NCBI GenBank assembly: GCA_027486495.1
Contig: JAIXOZ010000112.1
Span: forward strand, 1 to 47,282
Source: Comamonadaceae bacterium
GTDB lineage: Bacteria; Pseudomonadota; Gammaproteobacteria; Burkholderiales; Burkholderiaceae_C
Direction: 5' to 3'
Length of the DNA stretch: 47,282 bases
The notes beneath the pieces are model-generated. The model had not been told where the DNA came from, searched no databases, and worked only from the letters and a program-made list of their open reading frames with translations. The position numbers and the translations under genes are program-made. Positions within the stretch are counted from its first letter, which is position 1. Each line of letters opens with the position of its first letter. Positions 16,568 through 24,525 of this stretch are shown here, in pieces.

Positions 16568-17605
16568 ATGAACGACCTCGGCCGAATCGAAGACCTGCCC
16601 CAAGACTACGTGCAGGACCTGCGCAATGTGAACCTGGTGCCCCTGTGGCCCAGCCTGCGCGGCGTGCTGCCCCCCAAAGTGCCTACTCGACAGACCCAGC
16701 CGACTTGCTGGGCTTACAAAGACATCAAACCGCTCTTGCTCAAAGCGGGCGAGCTGACCCCGATTGAAAAAGCCGAGCGCCGAGTGCTCGTGCTGGCCAA
16801 CCCCGGCCATGGCTTGGACAAGATGCAAGCCTCGGCCGCCATGTATTTGGGCATGCAATTGCTCATGCCTGGCGAGTGGGCCCCCAGCCACCGCCACACG
16901 CCCAACGCGGTGCGCATGGTGGTGGAAGGCGAAGGCGCCTGGACCACGGTGGACGGCGAGAAATGCCCGATGAGTCGGGGCGACTTGATCCTCACACCCA
17001 CAGGCCTGTGGCACGAGCACGGCCATGACGGCACCGACCCCGTGATCTGGCTCGATGTGTTGGACCTGCCCCTGGTTTATTACATGGAAGCCAGTTACCA
17101 CATCAACGGCGACCGCCAAACCGTGCAGCCTGGCCGCAGCGACCAGCAATACGCCCGTGGTGGCGTGGTGCCTTCGCATGTGTTTGACCGCAGCAAGAAG
17201 GCCTACCCCATGCTGCGGTACGCCTGGAAGGACGCCAAAGCCGCGCTCGAATCGCTGGCCGCTGACAACACCGGTTTGGAGCAGGTGCAAGTGACCTACA
17301 CCAACCCCGAAACTGGCGGTGACGCGGAGAACATTCTGGGCTTTTACGCCCTGATGCTGCGCCCAGGCCAGACCCTGCGCCTGCCCGCGCGCTCCCCCGC
17401 GCAGGTGTTCCACGTCATCGAAGGCGCGGTGCAGGCGCAGATCGTGGCCAGCACCTTCACCTTGGCCGAAGCCGACACTTGCTGTGCCCCTGGCTACGAG
17501 GCTGTGACGCTGACCAACCTGAACGCCAACCAAGCCGCCTTCGTCTTCATCGCCGACGAATCGCCCTTGCACCGCAAGCTGGGTGTGTACGAAAACCGGG
17601 GCTGA
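16568..17605 (+). CDS. Gentisate 1,2-dioxygenase
   Basis: A 345-residue bicupin Fe(II) dioxygenase that cleaves gentisate to maleylpyruvate. The N-terminal cupin holds the iron ligands in SHRHTPNAVRMVVEGEG (His108 and His110) and TPTGLWHEHGHDG (third His near 145). The C-terminal cupin is the non-catalytic type (RSPAQVFHVIEGAVQAQI). ATG 16568 is preferred over the in-frame ATG 16550 because GGAG sits seven bases before it. The gene starts 18 bases after the hydroxylase stop, so they are co-transcribed. It resembles NagI/GtdA/MhbD; the length is usual. Confidence 0.93.
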   Translation: MNDLGRIEDLPQDYVQDLRNVNLVPLWPSLRGVLPPKVPTRQTQPTCWAYKDIKPLLLKAGELTPIEKAERRVLVLANPGHGLDKMQASAAMYLGMQLLMPGEWAPSHRHTPNAVRMVVEGEGAWTTVDGEKCPMSRGDLILTPTGLWHEHGHDGTDPVIWLDVLDLPLVYYMEASYHINGDRQTVQPGRSDQQYARGGVVPSHVFDRSKKAYPMLRYAWKDAKAALESLAADNTGLEQVQVTYTNPETGGDAENILGFYALMLRPGQTLRLPARSPAQVFHVIEGAVQAQIVASTFTLAEADTCCAPGYEAVTLTNLNANQAAFVFIADESPLHRKLGVYENRG

Positions 17606-17615
17606 CCTCGCTCAT

Positions 17616-17673
17616 TGTCATCCTCGGGCTTGACCTGAGGATCCATGGATGCCCGATCAAGTCGGGCATGACA
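17616..17673. repeat. REP-like palindromic element in the gentisate operon
   Basis: A 58-bp element begins TGTCATCC and ends ATGACA, with its centre at ATCCATGGAT. Each half folds on itself (GCCCGA-TCAAG-TCGGGC on the right; TCCTC...GAGGA on the left), and the two halves are imperfect inverted copies. This layout matches the dispersed palindromes often seen between genes in proteobacteria. It lies between gentisate dioxygenase and fumarylpyruvate hydrolase, where it could modulate mRNA stability or distal expression. Confidence 0.75.
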
Positions 17674-17751
17674 AAAACCTTTTCAGGCACACCACTTGTC
17701 CACTGACATGGCTTCTTTTTCTGACAATCTTTCTTATCGTTGAACTCACCC

Positions 17752-18465
17752 ATGACCTCATACCTCTTCACCCCGCCCGCCGTCCCCTCCCTGCCCATCC
17801 GTGGCCAAACCGAGCGCTTCCCGATCAACCGCATCTTCTGCGTGGGCCGCAACTACCATGCACACGCAGTCGAAATGGGCCGCCCTGTGGACAAGAGCGT
17901 CGAGCAAGCGTTTTACTTCACCAAGTCGCCCCAGACCCTGGTGGAAAGCGGCGAGAACCATGTTGCCGTGGTTGCCTACCCCCCCCGCACCAACAACTAC
18001 CACTTCGAGATGGAACTGGTGCTGGCCATTGGCAAAGCAGGTTTTCGCGTGAGCGAAGCCAACGCGCATGAGCTGGTCTATGGCTACGCCGCAGGTCTGG
18101 ACATGACGCGCCGCGACCTGCAGCTGGTGGCGCGCGACAAGGGCCGCCCCTGGGACACGGGCAAAGACATCGAGCAAGGCTCGGTCTGCTCCGAGATCGT
18201 GCCCATGCCTGGCGTGGTGATCGAAAATGGCGCGATTGCTTTGGAAGTGAATGGCCAGACCAAGCAGTCGTCCAACGTGGACAAGCTGATCTGGAACATC
18301 CGCGAAATCATCGCCGACCTGTCCACTTACTACCACCTGCAACCGGGCGATCTGATTTATACCGGCACGCCCGAAGGCGTGGGTGCGGTGGTGACGGGTG
18401 ACAAAATCACTGGCCGCGTTGAAGGCGTGGCCGAAGTGGCGCTCACCATCGGCGCTGCGGAATAA
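17752..18465 (+). CDS. Fumarylpyruvate hydrolase (FAH family)
   Basis: A 237-residue member of the fumarylacetoacetate hydrolase family that splits fumarylpyruvate into fumarate and pyruvate, the last step of the gentisate route. It carries IFCVGRNYHAHAVEMG, the FAH opening loop. The metal ligands are in NNYHFEMELVLAIGK (Glu-x-Glu) and GLDMTRRDLQ (Asp). The end has PGDLIYTGTPEGVGAV, which is also conserved. ATG 17752 is chosen over TTG 17740; the ribosome binding site is poor and the gap from the previous gene is 146 bases with a palindromic repeat, which is unusual inside an operon. It resembles NagK/MhbH. Confidence 0.9.
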   Translation: MTSYLFTPPAVPSLPIRGQTERFPINRIFCVGRNYHAHAVEMGRPVDKSVEQAFYFTKSPQTLVESGENHVAVVAYPPRTNNYHFEMELVLAIGKAGFRVSEANAHELVYGYAAGLDMTRRDLQLVARDKGRPWDTGKDIEQGSVCSEIVPMPGVVIENGAIALEVNGQTKQSSNVDKLIWNIREIIADLSTYYHLQPGDLIYTGTPEGVGAVVTGDKITGRVEGVAEVALTIGAAE

Positions 18466-18523
18466 TCAAATCCTTTGCAGACGCCTTTTCCGGCGTTTGC
18501 CCGCCCGTGAACAGGACCTCACC

Positions 18524-19162
18524 ATGAAGCTCTACAACTTTTTCCGCAGCGGCACCAGCCATCGCCTGCGCATTGCCCTCAACCTCAAAGGCCTCGCCAC
18601 CGACTACGTGGCGGTGGACCTGCGGGTCGATGAACAACAAAACGACGCATTCAAAGCCATCAACCCACAAGGCATGGTGCCTGCCCTGGACACCGGCGAG
18701 CAGGTGTTGATCCAGTCACCCGCCATCATCGAATGGCTGGAAGAAAAGTACCCCAGCCCCGCCCTGCTGCCCGCAGGCGCTGACAAACGTGCCCATGTGC
18801 GCGCACTCGCGGCCATCGTGGGCTGTGATATCCACCCCATCAACAACCGACGAATTTTGCAAACCCTGCGCAAGCAGTTTGGCGCCAACGAGGACGCCAT
18901 CAACGCTTGGTGCGGTCACTGGATCAGCGAAGGCTTTGACGCCTACGAAGCGCTGATTGCGGCTGATAAGGCACGCGGTCGCTTCAGCTTTGGCGACTCG
19001 CCCACGCTGGCCGATGTGTATTTGGTCCCGCAAGTGGAAAGCGCACGTCGCTTCAACGTGGATCTCACGAAATGGCCACGGATCATGGCGGTGGAAAAAG
19101 CCTGCATGGAACTGGAGGCCTTTCATAAAGCTGCACCGAATCAGCAGCCTGACGCGGGTTGA
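18524..19162 (+). CDS. nagL: Maleylpyruvate isomerase (zeta-class GST)
   Basis: A 212-residue glutathione-dependent isomerase that converts maleylpyruvate to fumarylpyruvate. The zeta-class signature FFRSGTSHRLRIALNLKG (5-22) with the catalytic Ser/Thr loop, NPQGMVPALDTG, QSPAIIEWLEEKYPSP and VGCDIHPINNRRIL are all present. The pattern is very close to NagL of the Ralstonia naphthalene plasmid pathway as I remember it. ATG 18524 is chosen, with AGGA eight bases before it; longer in-frame extensions overlap the previous gene. It is the last gene of the operon, followed 13 bases later by a strong terminator. Confidence 0.93.
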   Translation: MKLYNFFRSGTSHRLRIALNLKGLATDYVAVDLRVDEQQNDAFKAINPQGMVPALDTGEQVLIQSPAIIEWLEEKYPSPALLPAGADKRAHVRALAAIVGCDIHPINNRRILQTLRKQFGANEDAINAWCGHWISEGFDAYEALIAADKARGRFSFGDSPTLADVYLVPQVESARRFNVDLTKWPRIMAVEKACMELEAFHKAAPNQQPDAG

Positions 19163-19175
19163 ACGACACACCTCC

Positions 19176-19203
19176 AAAAAAAGGGCCCTTCGGGGCCCTT
19201 TTT
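19176..19203. terminator. Strong bidirectional rho-independent terminator
   Basis: A-run, then AAGGGCCC-TTCG-GGGCCCTT, then T-run: an eight-pair GC-rich stem with a stable tetraloop, flanked by A's on the left and T's on the right. It works for the gentisate operon on the plus strand and for the metal-efflux operon on the minus strand, whose last gene ends at 19269. Confidence 0.92.
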
Positions 19204-19268
19204 GATCAGGGTGCGTGATGGGCCACTTTAGAGAAATCTCCTCAAAGAAGATGACCGTCTCTGACACA

Positions 19269-19643
19269 TTACTTGATGACGAATCTGGCGGTCGCCTGCT
19301 TGGCACCGAAGGAAATCACAGCCACAACTTTCGTACCAGGCATCACTTTGAAGGTGCCGGTCGCTTCCAATTTGTCTCCGCCTGGCTTGAGTTCAACCTC
19401 TTGCTTTTCACTGCCGGTCAGCAAGGTCAATTTGGCTGTGGCTTTCGACACATCCACCGCTTTGCCATGGTCACGCACATAAAGGCGAAGCGCTGTGGCA
19501 CTGGCAACCAGCTCGTAGTCAACATCCTTGACGGTGGCCAAAACACCGCCTTGCATGGGTTTGTGAGTCCCATCATGGGGTCCGGCCCAAGCCAAGCCGC
19601 CAAGGGCCAATGAAGAGGCGATCAAAAGAGTTTGCAATTTCAT
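19269..19643 (-). CDS. Small secreted protein of the RND efflux operon
   Basis: A 124-residue protein with a clear Sec signal peptide (MKLQTLLIASSLALGGLAWA, cleavage after residue 20). The mature part begins GPHDGTHKPMQGGVLATVKD, contains YELVASATALRLYVRDHGKAVD and appears all-beta. The same kind of His-containing beta domain occurs near metal RND systems and appended to some CzcB adaptors (family memory). It probably acts in the periplasm, binding or handing over metal. It is the last gene of the efflux operon, 38 bases after the RND pump. No named family can be assigned with confidence. Confidence 0.7.
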   Translation of the reverse strand: MKLQTLLIASSLALGGLAWAGPHDGTHKPMQGGVLATVKDVDYELVASATALRLYVRDHGKAVDVSKATAKLTLLTGSEKQEVELKPGGDKLEATGTFKVMPGTKVVAVISFGAKQATARFVIK

Positions 19644-19681
19644 GAGATGTCCTTTTTGAGGTGGAGTGAATGAGTGAGCAG

Positions 19682-22600
19682 TCAGAACGCTTCAGCGTCT
19701 TTGTCTTGCAAAAGCGCCTCGGCGGGTTGGCGGCCAAAGAGCCAGAACATGACCGGGGTGAGAAAAGTGTCGAGCAGCGTTGAGCTGATCAAGCCCGAGA
19801 AAATCACAACGGCCACTGGGTGCAAGATTTCGGTGCCGGGACGCTCGGCCTCGAAGAGCAAGGGCGCCAATGCGAAGGCGGTCACCAAGGCCGTCATCAA
19901 CACCGGGCTCAAACGCTCCAGCGAACCGCGCAAGATCATGGGCTTGCTGAAGGCCTCCCCCTCAAAGCGCATGAGGTTGATGTAGTGGCTGACTTTCAAA
20001 ATGCCGTTGCGCACCGAAATGCCCGCCAGCGTGATGAAGCCAACCAGGGCGGCCACCGACAAGGGCTGACCTGACAGCCACAAACCCAACACAGCACCCA
20101 CAAGCGCCAGGGGAATGTTCACCATGATCAAGGCTGACAAAACGGTGGACTTGTAACGGCTGTAAAGCACCACAAACATCAACACCACAGAGACCACCGA
20201 GAGCAAGGAAATCAGGCGTGTGGCTTCTTCTTGCGCCTGAAACTGTCCTCCCAGGGTGATGAAGTAGCCCTCTGGCAGCCGAGACTCTGCCGTCACTTTG
20301 CGGATGTCGGCCACGACTTCTGACAAGGGGCGGCCTGAAGCGTTGGCCGAAATCACGATGCGCCGTTTGCCGTTGTCCCGGCTGATTTGGTTGGGACCAT
20401 CGGCGTCTTCAATCGTGGCGATTTTGGACAGCGGCACCCTGCCCAGGGGTGTTTCGATCAGCATCTGGCCCAGGCCTTCCGGCGAGCGCGCGGATTCTGG
20501 CAAGCGCACCACCAGCGCGAAGCGGCGGCCCTCCTCCATGATTTGCGTGACCCGTTCACCTTCCACCAAGGTCTGCAGTGTGGCCAGCACTTGCGCGCCA
20601 GACACGCCGTATTGCGCCGCTGCCGCATAGTCCAACCGCACCTTGATCTGGGGCGCAAGAACTTGCTTTTCGATTTGCAGATCGGCCATGCCCTCAATGC
20701 CTGACAGCCGTAAGCGCAGCGCATCGGCTTGGCCGCGCAACACGTCCAAGTCTTCACCAAAGATTTTGATGGCGATTTGGGAGCGCACGCCAGACAGCAT
20801 GTGGTCGATGCGGTGTGAGATCGGTTGCCCCACCTCAATGGATGCGGGCAGGTTGACCAAGCGGGCACGGATGTCGGCACGCACATCGTCCATCGAGCGC
20901 GTCAACTCGCCCGAGGCTTGGATGCCCACGTCCAATTCGCTGACATGAACGCCCTCAGCATGTTCATCGAGTTCAGCACGTCCGCTGCGCCTGCCCACAT
21001 GCAGCACTTCGGGTACTTGTTTGACCAGCACTTCGGCTTGGCGTGCCAGGTCAGAGGACTCGGTCAGCGTCACACCCGGGTTCAGCCGTATGCCCACCAG
21101 CAGTGTCCCTTCGTTGAAGGGGGGCAAGAAGGTGGTTGGAAAAAACGGAACGGCCACCGCAGCCAACACCACCGCCACACCGGCACTGGCCATCGCCACG
21201 CGGGGCTTGTCCAGCACCGTTTGCAAACTGCTTTTGTAGCCCCGCTTGAGCCATGCCAGTACCTGGGTGTCGCCATGGTCCAGGTTTTTCATGCCCGGCA
21301 ACAGGTAGTAGCTCAGCACTGGCGTCATCGTCACCGACACCAACAAAGAAGCCAGTGTCGAGATGATGAAGGCGATGCCCAGTGGCACAAACAACTTGCC
21401 TTCCAAGCCCGGCAAAGCGAAAAGCGGCAGGAAAACCAGCACGATGATCACCGTTGCATAAAGAATCGCCGAGCGGACTTCCATGGACGCCTTGGCCACA
21501 AGCGCGAGCAGCGACAGACGCTGAGTTGGATCTTTGGCACGGTCTTCTTTCAGGCGACGCAAGATGTTTTCCACATCCACCACGGCATCGTCCACCAGCC
21601 CACCAATGGCAATCGCCAGCCCGCCCAGCGTCATGGTGTTGATCGACAAACCGAAGTACTTGAACACCAGTGCCGTGATGAAGATGGACACCGGAATGGC
21701 GGTGAGCGCGATGAGGGTGGGGCGAACCATGCCCAAGAAGAAGAACAAGACTGCGGCCACAAACAGCGATGCACCAATGAGCTTGCCTTGCAGCGTCGAG
21801 ATCGAAGCCTCAATGAAGCTGGCTTGCCGGAAGGTGACACGCGGTTCCTCCATGCCCGCTGGCAGGGAGGTCTTGAGGTCCTCAATCGCGTCCTCAATCG
21901 ACTGGGTCAAACGGGTCGTGTCCGCAGTGGGCTGCTTTTGAACGCCCAGAATCACGGCGGGTTGGCCTTCATAACCCGCTTCCCCGCGTTTGATGGCGGC
22001 GGCAAACGTCACCTCGGCGATCTGCCGCAGCAAGATGGGCTGGCCGTTCTTGGCGGTGATCGCCAGATTGCGCAAGTCCTCCAGGCGGGAGGTGCGGCCA
22101 AGATGTCGAATCAGGTACTCACGCCCATTGAGCTCCAAAAAACCACCCGAGGTGTTGGCCGAAAACCCGCGCAACGCCGACGTCAACTGCTCCAAGGAGA
22201 CGCCCAAGTCCGACATGCGCGCTGTGTTGGGCTGCACCTGAAACTGACGCACTTCACCGCCAATGGGGATGATCTGCGCGACGCCGGGTATGGCCAGGAG
22301 ACGCGGCCGCAGCACCCAGTCGGCGTACTCCCGCACCGCCATGGGAGATATCTTTTGCGGATCAACCGGAATCGCAATCTGCATGATCTCGCCCATGATG
22401 GAGCTGATCGGACCCATGTGCGGGGTCACCCCGGCCGCCAAACCTTCTTCCAGGGTCGAGAGGCGTTCAGACACCAGTTGGCGTGCCCGAAAAATCTCCG
22501 TGTCCCAGTTGAAAGTGACATACAAAAAGGACAGGCCAGCCGATGAGGTGGACCGAACCGACTCCACGCCAGGCAAGCCATTCATGGCCGTTTCCAGAGG

Positions 22601-22801
22601 AAAGGTGATCAGTTGCTCGACCTCCTCGGGTGCCATGCCAACCGCCTCGGTCATGATCGTGACGGTGGGTTTGTTGAGGTCGGGAAAGACATCCACCGGC
22701 GTTTGAGACAAAGTGAATGCCCCGTAGGCCATCAACACGACCCCCGCCATCAACACCAGCAGCCGGTTGGTCAGGCTGTTTTCGAGAAGCCACTTGAACA
22801 T
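19682..22801 (-). CDS. Heavy-metal RND efflux pump (CzcA/CusA family)
   Basis: This 1039-residue inner-membrane antiporter is the pump of the tripartite system. It has an N-terminal membrane helix (LTNRLLVLMAGVVLMAYGAF), two large periplasmic loops and twelve predicted membrane segments. The proton-relay segment in TM4 reads AIGGLVDDAVVDVENILRRL (about residue 400), with two adjacent aspartates and a glutamate. This is not the DFGxxVDG form of CzcA nor the form of the Cu/Ag pumps; in the published heavy-metal RND scheme as I recall it, this resembles the HME3 group, whose substrate is less certain. The start codon lies 12 bases after the adaptor gene stop. Confidence 0.92.
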   Translation of the reverse strand: MFKWLLENSLTNRLLVLMAGVVLMAYGAFTLSQTPVDVFPDLNKPTVTIMTEAVGMAPEEVEQLITFPLETAMNGLPGVESVRSTSSAGLSFLYVTFNWDTEIFRARQLVSERLSTLEEGLAAGVTPHMGPISSIMGEIMQIAIPVDPQKISPMAVREYADWVLRPRLLAIPGVAQIIPIGGEVRQFQVQPNTARMSDLGVSLEQLTSALRGFSANTSGGFLELNGREYLIRHLGRTSRLEDLRNLAITAKNGQPILLRQIAEVTFAAAIKRGEAGYEGQPAVILGVQKQPTADTTRLTQSIEDAIEDLKTSLPAGMEEPRVTFRQASFIEASISTLQGKLIGASLFVAAVLFFFLGMVRPTLIALTAIPVSIFITALVFKYFGLSINTMTLGGLAIAIGGLVDDAVVDVENILRRLKEDRAKDPTQRLSLLALVAKASMEVRSAILYATVIIVLVFLPLFALPGLEGKLFVPLGIAFIISTLASLLVSVTMTPVLSYYLLPGMKNLDHGDTQVLAWLKRGYKSSLQTVLDKPRVAMASAGVAVVLAAVAVPFFPTTFLPPFNEGTLLVGIRLNPGVTLTESSDLARQAEVLVKQVPEVLHVGRRSGRAELDEHAEGVHVSELDVGIQASGELTRSMDDVRADIRARLVNLPASIEVGQPISHRIDHMLSGVRSQIAIKIFGEDLDVLRGQADALRLRLSGIEGMADLQIEKQVLAPQIKVRLDYAAAAQYGVSGAQVLATLQTLVEGERVTQIMEEGRRFALVVRLPESARSPEGLGQMLIETPLGRVPLSKIATIEDADGPNQISRDNGKRRIVISANASGRPLSEVVADIRKVTAESRLPEGYFITLGGQFQAQEEATRLISLLSVVSVVLMFVVLYSRYKSTVLSALIMVNIPLALVGAVLGLWLSGQPLSVAALVGFITLAGISVRNGILKVSHYINLMRFEGEAFSKPMILRGSLERLSPVLMTALVTAFALAPLLFEAERPGTEILHPVAVVIFSGLISSTLLDTFLTPVMFWLFGRQPAEALLQDKDAEAF

Positions 22802-22813
22802 TGGGTGGCCTCC

Positions 22814-23944
22814 TCAACGGACTTGGTTGATGAGGGTGGCACCCTGGGTCGCCACACGATCGCCAGACTTCAAGCCCGAGATCACCGTGACACGCGCGCC
22901 ATCCAGGGGCTCAAACGTCACCGTGCGGGGTTCAAACTGCTCAGGCGCAGTCTTGACCCAGACCACGTTCTGGTTGGCCGCGTTCTTCATCAGTGCCGAT
23001 TGGGGCACCGCAATACCCAGCGTCTTTTGTTTGGACTGCACATGGACTTTGACCGGCTGTCCAACGGACAGGCTCAACAGTTCCGGGCTTTGCACCTGGA
23101 AGTTCAGCGGCAGCGCCTGCTCGCGCAAACTGCGCGCTGCGCCCATGAAAATCAGCGCCGTGCGCTGTTCGCCGACCGCCAATGTGGCACCGCCGATGTT
23201 GTTGGCCAGCGCGCCATCAAACGCCAAGGCTTCGATGCGCAGTCGCTTCGGGTCAACAATTTCAAAAATCAATTCTCGCGTGTCCACCACTTGGCCTGCC
23301 ACGACATGCGCCGAGGCAATCAAGCCAGAAACGGGCGCGACCAGTGCTTCTTTGCTGCTGAGGCCACCACCGATGGCCGACATGCGCTCGGTCAGGCTGA
23401 GCACCTCACTCTCTGCGGCTTCCACTTCCTTGCGCGGCACGGTGTCCGACAACTCGCGCAACCGTGCCACGCGCTTTTCAGCCAGTGCTTTGGTCGCGCG
23501 GAATTCGGCCAATTGAGACAACTGGCTGGCCCGCTCCAGGGGCGCGACCGCAGGCACCACGTAGGCCAATACCTGACCCTTTTTCACGGTTTGCCCTGGG
23601 TTGGGCAAGCCGTTGGGGCCGGGTTCAATGCGGCCAGCGTTGATGGGTTGGACTTTGCCCCCAGCGTTGGGGTCCATCAGCACCCGCCCGTTGAGTTCAA
23701 AGGCGCGTGGCAGGTCGGCGGTTTCCACCACCAGCGTGCGCACATTCAGTTGGCGTTGGGCGGGTTTGGGCAAAAACACGCGGCCATCGGGCATGCGCTG
23801 TGGGCCATTGGCATTGGGCACCGCGGGTGCTGGACCGTGGTCATGGCCTTCGCCCGCAACAGAATGCATCACAGCCCCTGCAAGTGCCAAAGCTGCAGCC
23901 AATGACATCCAGTGGCGTGGTTTTAAAGTGAGGGTTGTTTTCAT
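22814..23944 (-). CDS. RND efflux periplasmic adaptor (CzcB-like)
   Basis: A 376-residue membrane fusion protein joining the pump to the outer-membrane channel. The N-terminus is a signal or anchor (WMSLAAALALAGAVMHSVAGEGHDHG) followed at once by a His-rich GHDHG. The barrel-sandwich (lipoyl-like) halves are PGQTVKKGQVLAYVVPAVAP and LVAPVSGLIASAHVVAGQVV, with a hairpin between them. The end has ISGLKSGDRVATQGATLINQVR, the usual adaptor tail. It lies 12 bases from both neighbours and is co-transcribed. Confidence 0.9.
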   Translation of the reverse strand: MKTTLTLKPRHWMSLAAALALAGAVMHSVAGEGHDHGPAPAVPNANGPQRMPDGRVFLPKPAQRQLNVRTLVVETADLPRAFELNGRVLMDPNAGGKVQPINAGRIEPGPNGLPNPGQTVKKGQVLAYVVPAVAPLERASQLSQLAEFRATKALAEKRVARLRELSDTVPRKEVEAAESEVLSLTERMSAIGGGLSSKEALVAPVSGLIASAHVVAGQVVDTRELIFEIVDPKRLRIEALAFDGALANNIGGATLAVGEQRTALIFMGAARSLREQALPLNFQVQSPELLSLSVGQPVKVHVQSKQKTLGIAVPQSALMKNAANQNVVWVKTAPEQFEPRTVTFEPLDGARVTVISGLKSGDRVATQGATLINQVR

Positions 23945-23956
23945 GTGGATGGCTCC

Positions 23957-24493
23957 TTACGCTGTGCGCGCTTGTTGACGAAAGCGAACGAGTGCGCCCA
24001 GCGCCATCAGGACGAATAAACCCGCGCCGGTCCACAGGGCGATGCCTTTCCAGGAAGCGGGATGGCTGTGCTCCTCTTCGTCTGCGTGCAAATCGAGATC
24101 GGCGGCCAGCAGGTCGTTCAGCTCACCGGCCTGAATGGTGGCGGTGATGGCCAGAACGCCCGGCTTGAGCGTGTCCTTGAGGATGACTTCGTATTCGCCT
24201 TCGCCGTGTTTTTCGGCTTTGTAGGTGTTGCCAGCGATGTCGATCTCGATCTGGGCATCATGGACGGGGCTGTTGTCTTTAAAACGGTCCAGGTAAATCG
24301 TCAGCTGTTTGCCATTGACGATACCGACCATTTCCAGGTCCTCTGAAACCGCGACGAAACGCGGCAGAGCTGTGCCCTGCGCTTGTGGCGCGGCTTCGCC
24401 ATGGTCATGACCGGGGCCCGCCATGGCCAGGGGACTGAGCAGTGACAAGACCAGCGCCAAAAGGCAGGCGGCTGTTGAATGAATGAGTTTCAT
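23957..24493 (-). CDS. His-rich periplasmic protein with C-terminal membrane anchor
   Basis: A 178-residue protein counted from ATG 24493, preferred because a signal peptide (KLIHSTAACLLALVLSLL, ending SPLAMA) follows directly. The mature N-terminus GPGHDHGEAAPQAQG and the stretch DLHADEEEHSHPASW are His/Asp/Glu rich, as expected for metal binding. A beta-rich domain lies between them, and a single membrane helix near the end (IALWTGAGLFVLMALGALV) is followed by RFRQQAR, so most of the protein faces the periplasm. It sits between the outer-membrane channel and the adaptor genes and is probably a metal chaperone or sensor for the pump. No named family recognised. Confidence 0.7.
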   Translation of the reverse strand: MKLIHSTAACLLALVLSLLSPLAMAGPGHDHGEAAPQAQGTALPRFVAVSEDLEMVGIVNGKQLTIYLDRFKDNSPVHDAQIEIDIAGNTYKAEKHGEGEYEVILKDTLKPGVLAITATIQAGELNDLLAADLDLHADEEEHSHPASWKGIALWTGAGLFVLMALGALVRFRQQARTA

Positions 24494-24525
24494 GGTGGTC
24501 CTTGATTTTTTGAAGGGCGTCTGCA

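Noticed and set aside
15242..17572. A 776-codon open frame on the minus strand
   Set aside because: It lies exactly opposite the hydroxylase and gentisate dioxygenase genes. Its composition (Val/His/Ala/Gly-rich) is that of an antisense shadow of GC-rich coding DNA, and it has no domain.
20825..22546. A 573-codon open frame on the plus strand
   Set aside because: His/Gln/Arg-rich shadow opposite the RND pump, which has clear family motifs throughout.
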